From assembly GCA_017442785.1 (NCBI GenBank), contig JAFRZB010000028.1, positions 1-64,000 of the forward strand: 64,000 nt of DNA. Reading direction: 5' to 3'. A program made the translations under genes and the position numbers. Below the pieces are notes generated by a model. The model saw nothing but the letters and a program-made list of their open reading frames with translations. It searched no databases and was not told where the DNA came from. Source of the stretch: Bacillota bacterium. GTDB lineage: Bacteria; Bacillota; Clostridia; Peptostreptococcales; Anaerovoracaceae. Positions 17,839 through 24,375 of the stretch are shown in pieces (position 1 is the first letter of the stretch; every line of letters starts with the position of its first letter).

Positions 17839-18284
17839 GGTGTGTCCCTCCTGAGTGTCTCGGTCAGCTTTATTACCAGTTCCTGTTCCTCCCTGCCGAG
17901 CTTTGCGAAAGCGTTCAGCAGCTGCGCCTCCGGGCTTTTGCACAGCACCGGATGGCCGGCGAAGTTGAAGAACTCCATTGGTGATATTTCCAGATATTCA
18001 CAGATCTCCAGGAACATGGACATGGACGGAAGGTTTCGGCCGTTCTCTATGTTGTTGATGTATCCTGCTCCCTGGCCCAGCGACAAGCTCATCTCCCTGG
18101 CGGAGATGCCTTTAGCGGTCCGGATGGAGGATAGCCTTCCGGCAAACTCCAGATGTGCCTGAACTGTGTCGTCTTTCATATCCTTATAATTATACTTGGC
18201 GGCACGTTCCAATCTGTCCTGTTTGGCAGGATGTTTTGCCGTGTTTGCCCGCTTGGAGCGGACATGTGTTTTTACCTCTTTCAT
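17835..18284 (-). CDS. XRE-family transcriptional regulator
   Basis: A protein of about 149 residues with a central Cro/CI helix-turn-helix (FAGRLSSIRTAKGISAREMS, then GAGYINNIENGRNLPSMSMF). It has a short basic N-terminal arm (HVRSKRANTAKHPAK) and a C-terminal helix (LGREEQELVIKLTETL). The start at 18284 has an ideal AAGGAGG 7 nt upstream; the open frame extends further back to 18392 without a site. It overlaps the membrane-protein gene it precedes and probably controls that pair, possibly also the divergent gene at 18414. Confidence 0.83.
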   Translation of the reverse strand: MKEVKTHVRSKRANTAKHPAKQDRLERAAKYNYKDMKDDTVQAHLEFAGRLSSIRTAKGISAREMSLSLGQGAGYINNIENGRNLPSMSMFLEICEYLEISPMEFFNFAGHPVLCKSPEAQLLNAFAKLGREEQELVIKLTETLRRDTP

Positions 18285-18354
18285 GATGCGCCTCCTTATG
18301 GTGTTTCCTATAAGAAGCGCTGTTTTTTTTACGAGGCCCGGCTGCCCGCGGTTG

Positions 18355-18383
18355 TTGATATCGGAACGGTTAAGGAGTAAAAT
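18355..18383 (+). promoter_or_regulatory. Promoter of the coiled-coil/serpin unit
   Basis: -35 TTGATA (18355-18360), 17-bp spacer, -10 TAAAAT (18378-18383), in the 129-bp region between the divergent regulator and the gene at 18414. Confidence 0.68.
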
Positions 18384-18413
18384 ATTAATCAAAATAAGGA
18401 AGGGGAGACCACC

Positions 18414-18836
18414 ATGGAAGAACTCATATCATTACTGAAATCTATCAATTACAACATCACCAGGCTCAACGAGAAGCTCGATGATCTCTACAGCAAGGAA
18501 GAAGAAGGCCAGGACCTGCTGCTTACCGGTATCAATAATCTCATAAGATCCGTAAGGGAACTGAACGAGGACCTGGATACCCGTATGGATAAAGCGGACG
18601 AGAGGCTGGCCGGCATCCGAAAGGATACGCTTACGGTAAGCACGTGCATCCGCGATATCGATCCTGATACCGGAAAGCTCAGCAGGAACTGCATTTGGAG
18701 CATGCTGGGCGATATCAGAAGAAGCATTTACATTGTGGATCCCAAGACCGGCAGACCCAGCGAATCCTGCATCTGGAACATGATCAGCAACCTGGAGTCT
18801 GCGCTTGTGGAATTCGAAGACGAAGATGAAGAGTAG
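18414..18836 (+). CDS. Coiled-coil protein with duplicated C-terminal motif
   Basis: A 140-residue, acidic, cytoplasmic protein of unknown function. The first ~85 residues are heptad-like (LLKSINYNITRLNEKLDDLY, LIRSVRELNEDLDTRMDKAD), suggesting a coiled coil. The rest contains a duplicated unit, DPDTGKLSRNCIWSMLGDI and DPKTGRPSESCIWNMISNL, each with a conserved C-I-W. GGAAGGGGAG precedes the ATG. The serpin gene starts 19 nt after its stop, so they are probably one operon. No database family recognised. Confidence 0.7.
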   Translation: MEELISLLKSINYNITRLNEKLDDLYSKEEEGQDLLLTGINNLIRSVRELNEDLDTRMDKADERLAGIRKDTLTVSTCIRDIDPDTGKLSRNCIWSMLGDIRRSIYIVDPKTGRPSESCIWNMISNLESALVEFEDEDEE

Positions 18837-18855
18837 AGCAGCGGCGGGCAAAGTC

Positions 18856-20394
18856 ATGAAAAAAGCAGTATCACTTGTATTGGCACTTATACTGGTCCTC
18901 TCCCTGGCGTCCTGCGGGGCAGGGGGGAATGCCGCAAATACCGCAGCGCCCGGAAAGCCCGGAGACCGCGCAAGCGCCTTCGTTTCGGACGTCATAATGC
19001 AGGGCAACGGCTTCAGCGATTTCGACCTTAAGTTCCTTACCCTTGAGAGCGGCGAGGAGAACAAGGTCTATAGCCCGCTGTCCATAAAGTACGCGCTGCA
19101 GATGCTGGCGGAGGGCGCCGCCGGAGACACGAGGGCGCAGCTGGACGGCGTCATAGGAAAGTACTCGGCGCGCAAGTACGTAAACAGCGCCAACCTGTCC
19201 TTTGCAAACGCGCTGTTCGTGCGGGACAGTTTTAAGGACAGCCTTAAGAGCGCATACGCGGAGAGGCTTAAGAGCGCTTACGACGCGGAGCTTATTACCG
19301 ACAGCTTTAAGACTCCGGACGCCCTCAACGGCTGGGTAAAGGACAAGACTCTGGGGCTCATCCCCTCCATAATGGATGATCTTTCTGCCCTGGACTACGT
19401 GCTGGTGAATGCCCTTGCCGTAGACATGGAGTGGAACAAGCAGATACAGTCGGAGACGGGCAGCTACAGAGCTCAGATAAATAACGAATGCTTTGCAAGC
19501 GGAGATCCTTCCTGGCCTCTTTCCTACGGCGTGTGGGTGTCCCCGCTTATGGGGAGCGGCTACCACAGGCTGCAGTTTCAGGGCGTCAAGGACCCGGTAA
19601 GCTCCGTAAAGATAGCAGCCGCGGCAAACAGGTACGACATTATCTCCGCCCTCGGAGAGGAGAACATCCGCAAGACCGTCCTGGACGAGTACGCCAAATA
19701 CAAGGCAAAGGGAGGCTGGGAGTACGAGCCTTTCGACATAGAAAAGTACATGGAGGATCTTAAGGCCAACTACGGCAAGGTGAGCAGCTCCACGGACTTT
19801 ACGTTCCTGGACGACGAGCACGTGAAGGCCTTTGCCAAGGACCTCAAGACATACGACGGAGTAACGCTGCAGTATGTGGGCATTATGCCCAAGGATATGG
19901 GTCTGCAGGCATTCATAGAGGCCTCGGACGCAAAGTCCCTGGACAGGATAGTGTCCGGTCTTAAGCCCGTGGAGGCGGGCAGCTTTGAGGACGGCATCCT
20001 TACCGTAATAGAGGGCTATATCCCCATGTTCAGCTATGATTACGAGCTTAAGCTGATGGAGGATCTTAAGGCCATAGGAATTAAGGACGTGTTTGATGCG
20101 GACAAGGCGGATCTGTCCGGCCTGTCCTCCGTTAAGACCTACATAGGCGCCGCCGTCCACAAGGCAACCATAGACTTCTCCAACGACGGCATCAAGGCCT
20201 CCGCGGCAACAGCTCTGGGCGGCATGGGCGACGCCGGCCCCGGCTTTGAGTACTGGTTCGAGGTCCCCGTAAAGCGCATAGACCTTACATTCGACCGCCC
20301 CTTCCTCTACCTGATCCGCGACAAAGCCACAGGCGAGGTCTGGTTCGCCGGCACCGTCTATCAGCCCGAGAAATACCAGGAGCCGAGGTGGTAG
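18856..20394 (+). CDS. Lipoprotein serpin (serine protease inhibitor)
   Basis: A 512-residue serpin. ATG 18856 gives a lipoprotein signal (MKKAVSLVLALILVLSLASC, lipobox Cys at 20), so the protein should be anchored outside the cell. Serpin hallmarks: YSPLSIKYALQMLAEGAAGDTRAQ (N-terminal signature region), LVNALAVDMEWN, a hinge at about residues 445-455 (GIKASAATALGG) of the small-residue type seen in inhibitory serpins, and the C-terminal FDRPFLYLIRDKATGEVWFAG. The reactive bond probably lies near residue 459 (M-G-D-A). It is longer than the ~380-residue norm because of ~100 extra residues between about 205 and 320. Gut serpins are thought to blunt host or competitor proteases. An in-frame ATG at 18826 is the alternative start. 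Confidence 0.88.
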   Translation: MKKAVSLVLALILVLSLASCGAGGNAANTAAPGKPGDRASAFVSDVIMQGNGFSDFDLKFLTLESGEENKVYSPLSIKYALQMLAEGAAGDTRAQLDGVIGKYSARKYVNSANLSFANALFVRDSFKDSLKSAYAERLKSAYDAELITDSFKTPDALNGWVKDKTLGLIPSIMDDLSALDYVLVNALAVDMEWNKQIQSETGSYRAQINNECFASGDPSWPLSYGVWVSPLMGSGYHRLQFQGVKDPVSSVKIAAAANRYDIISALGEENIRKTVLDEYAKYKAKGGWEYEPFDIEKYMEDLKANYGKVSSSTDFTFLDDEHVKAFAKDLKTYDGVTLQYVGIMPKDMGLQAFIEASDAKSLDRIVSGLKPVEAGSFEDGILTVIEGYIPMFSYDYELKLMEDLKAIGIKDVFDADKADLSGLSSVKTYIGAAVHKATIDFSNDGIKASAATALGGMGDAGPGFEYWFEVPVKRIDLTFDRPFLYLIRDKATGEVWFAGTVYQPEKYQEPRW

Positions 20395-20404
20395 GGCGCG
20401 GTAT

Positions 20405-20742
20405 TCAGTGGGTTTTAGCGTCCCGAGCTCCGTTATTATCGCGTATTGGGACGATTCGCTTAGTCTCTGGTAGATACAAAGTCGATACAGATCGAGATTT
20501 GTGTTCATTTCAGCGGCATGAGAGTAAAAAATGTGTCCCGAAATGCATTTATATGCGGTTTGGGACTATGAAAAAATAAAAGAACGAATCATCAAACGTG
20601 TCCCAATAACATTGTTTCAGTACAAATGGGACACGTTTTTGCATGAAAATATCGAGTTTTTAGGTCGATCATACCTTGTGTTCATTTTTGAATGGGAATT
20701 ATAGGTGTCCCGATCCCTGGAATTTAGCGATTTGGGACACAT
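20405..20742. repeat. Hairpin-array repeat block R1 (four stem-loops, GTGTCCC/CGTCCC arms)
   Basis: Gene-free stretch after the serpin. Four stem-loops share one arm type. H0: CGTCCC 20419-20424 with GGGACG 20448-20453. H1: GTCCC 20535-20539 with GGGAC 20562-20566, plus inner pairs GCAT/ATGC. H2: CGTGTCCC 20597-20604 with GGGACACG 20628-20635, followed by TTTTT. H3: GTGTCCC 20705-20711 with GGGACAC 20734-20740. H0 and H3 follow a similar leader (AGTGGGTTTTAG at 20408-20419; TGAATGGGAATTATAG before H3). The same order and spacing recur in R2 and R3. Nothing coding is evident. H2 looks like a terminator. Confidence 0.82.
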
Positions 20743-20943
20743 CCCTAGTCTAAAACCTCAGAAAATTGCTTTTCTGGCCGTCCAAAACCGCGGATAACGG
20801 CAGTCTCGCCCGCCGGAAGCAAAAGCAGCCGAATTATAAAGAGCAGAGGATCGTAAGGCGCGGTGCTGTGGTTTAAACGGATACTGCAAAGTGCTATACT
20901 ATAGCTAAGAAAGATCGATCGTGAAAGCAGAAACGTTGAAACT
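20743..20943 (+). promoter_or_regulatory. Promoter region of the small basic ORF and exonuclease genes
   Basis: About 200 bp between R1 and the next gene. A -35 TTTAAA (20872-20877), 17-bp spacer and -10 TATACT (20895-20900) form a plausible promoter. Nothing else is recognisable here. Confidence 0.5.
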
Positions 20944-21075
20944 ATGAGCAAATACAGAAACGAGCAGCTGAACCGGGTGCTTATGAGCCGCAAGAGCGTT
21001 GTCTTTAAGGACAGGAAGCACCCGACGAGGCAAAAACTCAAGCAGCAGCTGAAGAAGGAAAAGGATGCGGAGTGA
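20944..21075 (+). CDS. Small basic protein, 43 aa
   Basis: A short frame starting MSKYRNEQLNRVLMSRKSVV and ending in a Lys/Gln-rich helix (KLKQQLKKEKDAE). It is strongly basic and predicted helical, without a membrane segment. A promoter-like pair lies 44 bp upstream, and the exonuclease gene starts 18 nt after its stop, which suggests co-transcription. The Shine-Dalgarno is weak. The basic charge next to a nuclease gene would fit nucleic-acid binding, but that is inference. No family recognised. Confidence 0.45.
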   Translation: MSKYRNEQLNRVLMSRKSVVFKDRKHPTRQKLKQQLKKEKDAE

Positions 21076-21093
21076 TCTGCAGGGAGCGCGGTG

Positions 21094-21663
21094 ATGACAC
21101 CTATCGTTATTGATCTTGAATGGAACCGTTCGTTCCCGGGAAGGAACCCTATTGAGGATCTGCCAAATGAGATCATTCAGATCGGGGCTGCCAAGATAGA
21201 CCCGGAGCTTAACGTGCTCTCCACCTTTTCCGAACTGATCAAGCCCCGCTATTATCCCAGGCTGTGCAGGGAGATTACGGAACTCACCCTGATAACAGAC
21301 GCGGACCTGGCGGATGCGCCGCCGTTTTTAACTGTTATCGAGTCGTTCCGCAGGTGGTGCGGAACCGATTGTGTGTTTATCTCCTGGGCGCCGAACGATG
21401 TGATAGAGCTGAGGCGGAACTGCAGAAAGTACGGTTATGATACATCATGGATCCCGGATTGCTACGATGCGCAGCTGATGTTCGATGACATGGAGATGCA
21501 GCAGGACCGGAACTGGCCGCTCAATTACGCGCTGTACCATTTTAACGAAAAGCCTGACGGGATGCACAACGCGCTTGCCGACGTCATGAGCACCGTAAGC
21601 ATATTAAAGCATTTGGATCTGGAGGAAGGCCTGTCGGATGAATACTTTAAGGTCATAGTATAA
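21094..21663 (+). CDS. DEDDh-family 3'-5' exonuclease
   Basis: A 189-residue exonuclease-fold protein. The four catalytic acids and the histidine can be placed: D and E in VIDLEWN, D in ISWAPNDVIEL, H and D in MHNALADVMST. This is the RNase T/KapD/DnaQ-like architecture that removes nucleotides from 3' ends of RNA or DNA with two metal ions. Whether the substrate is RNA or DNA cannot be told. ATG 21094 is preferred to the GTG at 21091 because AGGGAG (21081-21086) lies 7 nt upstream. Confidence 0.87.
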   Translation: MTPIVIDLEWNRSFPGRNPIEDLPNEIIQIGAAKIDPELNVLSTFSELIKPRYYPRLCREITELTLITDADLADAPPFLTVIESFRRWCGTDCVFISWAPNDVIELRRNCRKYGYDTSWIPDCYDAQLMFDDMEMQQDRNWPLNYALYHFNEKPDGMHNALADVMSTVSILKHLDLEEGLSDEYFKVIV

Positions 21664-21838
21664 AAGAACATGACAGAAGCCCTAGATGAGTTCCGGGGCT
21701 TACTGCGTTCTGCGGCCGTAGCGCGGCAGCTCCCGCCTACTGTGCGGCGCGGTAAAAATGTCTCCTGTCGGGCGACCTTCGCCGGCGGAGCGCGTGGTAT
21801 TATGACTGCAGAAAAAATGAGTACAGGGAGGTACTGAC

Positions 21839-22549
21839 ATGATAACTTCAGAAGAAGCAAAAAGAACTGCGGGCAGATCATTTGAGCTGACGGCGACAGA
21901 CCGGACGGCGGTGGAGCGGGGAGATTCGAACTACATAAACAACAAGGGCGCGGCGCTTTACAGGGAGGGTACCTACGCTCAGGCAGTGGAGTATTACAGG
22001 CTGGCGGCTGCAATGGGCAACATCCACGCCGTCTCCAACCTTGGCTACTGCTACCTCTACGGCCGCGACATAGAGCAGGACACGCAGCTTGCGATAGCGT
22101 ACTTTAAGACTGCTGCGGAAGGCAGGGACGTGGACGCCGCTTACAAGCTCGGCGACATCTACAGCCGCGACAAATGGGGCCTTAAGGATCCCGAGATGTC
22201 TGTCTACTATTATAGCATGGCGGCGAGCTTCATCATCGACACGCCCTGGGAGAACAGCAACATCATAACCTACTGCAGCCGTCTGCAGGAGTATCCCAGC
22301 CTGTGCTACGCGCTCGGCCGCGAGCTCTTCTCCGGCGAGAACATGCCCAGGGACATAGAGTCCGCATACCAGTTCCTGAAGCAGGCCGAGGCAGGCTACA
22401 GGATAGAGCTCGCCAACGGCAGCAGCATGTACGAGAAGGCCTTCGGCGGCGTTGAGGAGCTGCTTGCAGACCCCCGTTTCAACCACATCAGAAAGCGCTT
22501 CGACGCGGTGTTTGATGAGGAGTACGGGGAGGAGGAGTTCGCAGAATGA
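21839..22549 (+). CDS. Sel1-repeat (TPR-like) protein
   Basis: A 236-residue soluble protein built of Sel1-like helical repeats, for example KGAALYREGTYAQAVEYYRL, AMGNIHAVSNLGYCYLYGRD and AEGRDVDAAYKLGDIYSRDK. Such repeats act as scaffolds for protein-protein contact, with no catalytic role implied. GGGAGGT lies about 6 nt before the ATG. The 175-bp gap upstream contains a weak hairpin (AGCCC...GGGCT near 21680-21702) and a possible -10 (TATTAT near 21796). Its stop overlaps the next small gene (ATGA). Confidence 0.84.
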   Translation: MITSEEAKRTAGRSFELTATDRTAVERGDSNYINNKGAALYREGTYAQAVEYYRLAAAMGNIHAVSNLGYCYLYGRDIEQDTQLAIAYFKTAAEGRDVDAAYKLGDIYSRDKWGLKDPEMSVYYYSMAASFIIDTPWENSNIITYCSRLQEYPSLCYALGRELFSGENMPRDIESAYQFLKQAEAGYRIELANGSSMYEKAFGGVEELLADPRFNHIRKRFDAVFDEEYGEEEFAE

Positions 22550-22722
22550 TTATCTTAGAGATGATCCGCCTGATCAGGGATCTCAGGTCCGGCGCGTTTA
22601 TTTACCGTTCCAACTACTTAAAAGAGGTAGACAGGGAGTACAGATCGTTTCTGCGGAAAAAGGGATCACCACCCTTAGAAAACGGCAACGCTGACCTGCC
22701 GAACGTAGAAAAGCTGCAATAA
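22546..22722 (+). CDS. Small protein, 58 aa, coupled to the Sel1 gene
   Basis: A short frame overlapping the Sel1-protein stop by 4 nt (ATGA), the arrangement used by real operons throughout this window. GGGGAGGAGGAG within the upstream gene serves as ribosome binding site. The product begins MIILEMIRLIRDLRSGAFIY: an amphipathic helix, then basic residues (YRSFLRKKG) and a polar tail. No family recognised. It ends 12 bp before repeat block R2. Confidence 0.55.
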   Translation: MIILEMIRLIRDLRSGAFIYRSNYLKEVDREYRSFLRKKGSPPLENGNADLPNVEKLQ

Positions 22723-22734
22723 AAGTGCAGCAGA

Positions 22735-22983
22735 TGCGGATTTGTGCCCATTTTGAATGAGTAAGTGAAGAAAATGCGTCCCGAAAACTGTTATATGATT
22801 TGCGGGACGCAGAAAAAACTGTGTTTCGGCTTGAAAACTGCGTCCCAAAGCCAAAGTCTGTCGGCAAATGGGACGCATGTTTTTATTGAAACATCTATTT
22901 TTTCAGCGATTTGAGGCTTTAGTTCATTTCTGAGTGGGATTTTTATGCGTCCCGGTTTGTATAAACGATGATTCGGGACGCAT
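22735..22983. repeat. Hairpin-array repeat block R2 (three stem-loops, GCGTCCC arms)
   Basis: Three stem-loops with common arms. H1: TGCGTCCCG 22775-22783 with CGGGACGCA 22803-22811. H2: TGCGTCCC 22839-22846 with GGGACGCA 22870-22877, followed after two bases by TTTTT. H3: ATGCGTCCCG 22945-22954 with CGGGACGCAT 22974-22983. H1 is preceded by a GATTTGTG...CATTTTGAATGA leader, and H3 by TTCATTTCTGAGTGGGAT. From 22803 to 22983 it matches R3 (23947-24127) without gaps, with five differences in 181 positions by eye. Nothing coding is supported. Confidence 0.88.
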
Positions 22984-23020
22984 CTAACTCAAAAAACGGT
23001 ACAGACATCGTTCCGGAGCG

Positions 23021-23067
23021 TTGACATCCGCAGAAAAAGATGGAATCATCCTCTTAAAAGAGGAGGG
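23021..23067 (+). promoter_or_regulatory. Putative -35 and Shine-Dalgarno hairpin before the nuclease-like gene
   Basis: TTGACA at 23021-23026 is a perfect -35, but no strong -10 follows at the right distance. The stem TCCTCT/AGAGGA (23049-23054 with 23059-23064, loop TAAA) overlaps the ribosome binding site GGAGGG (23062-23067), so folding would hide it. Confidence 0.5.
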
Positions 23068-23073
23068 TGTTTT

Positions 23074-23871
23074 ATGACAGACCCGAAGATATTCGCGCAG
23101 AACGAAGTCCTGAGGATTAGAAACGAGATCGAAGCGTTGGACCGATCATTTCCAGCCACACCTGACGGACACCTGAAGTGCAGCAAACGGGGTGGGCGGA
23201 AGTGCTATTACATCGTTAAAACAGAAGGCGGGGTGCGGAGAGCCAGGTATATCCCTGCAGACCAGATGGATATCGCGGAGGCAATGGCCATGCGGGACTA
23301 TCTTACCAGAAAACGCAGGCTCCTTGACCAGGACCTTAAGTGTATGGAAATGCTGCCGGAGTGCTATTCAGGCCGCTGCGGCATTGACGCGGCTGAGTCC
23401 ATGAATCCGGATCATTTTGCGCTTATAAAGGACAGCGTGTTCCCCGCGGAGGACGAGCTGGCGGTCTGGCAGAACGCCCCATATGAAAAGAACAGCAAGT
23501 ACCCGGAAGCGTTGGTGCATCGGACCATCAGCGGAGTGATGGTACGTTCCAAGTCCGAATCTATCATTGCGGACCAGCTGTTCAGCCGGGGGATCCCGTT
23601 CCGCTACGAGGCACAGCTGATGGTATGCGGGCGGGAGTTCTATCCGGACTTTCTGATCCTGCACCCGCGGGACCGGAGACCGCTGATTTGGGAGCATTTC
23701 GGCCTGATGAGCAGCGAGACGTACAGGGAAAGCACAGTCAGAAAGCTGGCGCTGTATTTTGAGGCCGGATTTAAGCTGGGCAGGGACCTGGTAGCCACGT
23801 TTGAGTGGGAGGATCTGCCGCTGGACTCGTCGGCAGTCGCAAAATTGATAGAACACTGTTTAGAGCAGTGA
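23074..23871 (+). CDS. PD-(D/E)XK nuclease-like protein flanked by repeats R2 and R3
   Basis: A 265-residue cytoplasmic protein. The N-terminal half is helical, with a basic motif (CSKRGGRKCYYIVKTEGGVR). The C-terminal half carries a pattern seen in restriction-like folds: S-K-S-E-SIIADQLFSRGIPFRYE, then F-Y-P-D-F-LIL, then LIWEHFGLM (E and H in place of ExK). Similar proteins occur in other Clostridia (from memory) without an assigned function. A nuclease role is inferred from motif layout only. The start has GGAGGG 6 nt upstream. The gene lies between two near-identical ~180-bp hairpin arrays in direct orientation, which is unusual for a resident gene. Confidence 0.66.
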   Translation: MTDPKIFAQNEVLRIRNEIEALDRSFPATPDGHLKCSKRGGRKCYYIVKTEGGVRRARYIPADQMDIAEAMAMRDYLTRKRRLLDQDLKCMEMLPECYSGRCGIDAAESMNPDHFALIKDSVFPAEDELAVWQNAPYEKNSKYPEALVHRTISGVMVRSKSESIIADQLFSRGIPFRYEAQLMVCGREFYPDFLILHPRDRRPLIWEHFGLMSSETYRESTVRKLALYFEAGFKLGRDLVATFEWEDLPLDSSAVAKLIEHCLEQ

Positions 23872-23879
23872 GGCGCATG

Positions 23880-24127
23880 GGGGATTTGTGCTGATTTTGA
23901 ACGAATAGAAGAAGAAAACGCGTCTCGAATACGATTATATGACTTGCGGGACGCAGAAAATACTGTGTTTCGGCTTGAAAACTGCGTCCCAAAGCCAAAG
24001 TCTGTCGGCAAATGGGACGCATGTTTTTATTGAAACATCTAGTTTTTCAGCGATTTGAGGCTTTAGTTCATTTCTGAGTGGGATCTTTATGCGTCCCGGT
24101 TTGTATATACGATGATTCGGGACGCGT
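23880..24127. repeat. Hairpin-array repeat block R3 (three stem-loops, GCGTCCC arms)
   Basis: Direct copy of R2 on the other side of the 23074 gene. H1: GCGTCTCG 23920-23927 with CGGGACGC 23947-23954, where one C to T change leaves a G-U pair. H2: TGCGTCCC 23983-23990 with GGGACGCA 24014-24021. H3: ATGCGTCCCG 24089-24098 with CGGGACGCGT 24118-24127, where one A to G change again leaves a G-U pair. The 5' leader (GATTTGTG...) is more diverged from R2 than the rest. Confidence 0.88.
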
Positions 24128-24165
24128 CTTCCGCAGATTACAAGAGCCTCGTTTCCTGTAAAGTA

Positions 24166-24192
24166 AAACCCCGCGTTTAGGCGGGGCTTTTC
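24166..24192 (-). terminator. Terminator of the tRNA-Gly gene
   Basis: Stem CCCCGC/GCGGGG (24169-24174, 24181-24186) with a 6-nt loop. Read on the minus strand it is followed by TTTTAC, right after the tRNA 3' end. Confidence 0.72.
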
Positions 24193-24194
24193 TT

Positions 24195-24268
24195 TGGAGC
24201 AGATGAAGGGAATCGAACCCTCGACCGCAGCTTGGGAAGCTGCTGTTTTGCCATTAAACTACATCTGC
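24195..24268 (-). tRNA. tRNA-Gly (anticodon CCC)
   Basis: Reading the minus strand from 24268, the acceptor stem GCAGATG pairs with CATCTGC. The anticodon stem-loop GCAGC-TTCCCAA-GCTGC places CCC at 34-36 (reads GGG). The T-arm (GAGGGTTCGATTCCCTT) is intact and CCA is encoded at 24197-24195. The length is 71 nt without CCA. tRNA genes are frequent integration sites, and this one lies beside the accessory region on its left. Confidence 0.95.
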
Positions 24269-24291
24269 GCAGGATGTGTGTTTACCTGAAT

Positions 24292-24319
24292 ATTTTACCA
24301 CGAGGGCAGGATATTGCAA
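24292..24319 (-). promoter_or_regulatory. Promoter of tRNA-Gly
   Basis: On the minus strand, -35 TTGCAA (24319-24314), 16-bp spacer, -10 TAAAAT (24297-24292), 23 bp before the tRNA 5' end. Confidence 0.65.
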
Positions 24320-24375
24320 GCGATTTTTGCGGCTCGGGGCGAGGGGGCTGCAGCGTCTCCGGGCTTTTTTGCACC

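Noticed and set aside
18871..20508. 545-codon open frame on the minus strand over the serpin gene
   Set aside because: It is a reading-frame shadow of a GC-rich gene; the plus-strand frame has clear serpin motifs and a signal peptide, and the minus-strand product has none.
22598..24011. Two minus-strand frames (22598-22867, 23640-24011) starting with the same peptide MPTDFGFGTQFSSRNTVFSA
   Set aside because: The identity comes from the R2/R3 DNA repeat, and the frames diverge and overlap other genes outside it, so they are not evidence of coding.
20405..24127. CRISPR array
   Set aside because: The repeated parts are inverted hairpins spread over unequal intergenic blocks, without constant-length direct repeats and spacers, and no cas genes are present.
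22735..24127. Insertion sequence with terminal repeats
   Set aside because: The arrays are direct copies, not inverted ends. The enclosed protein has no transposase motif and no target duplication is seen.
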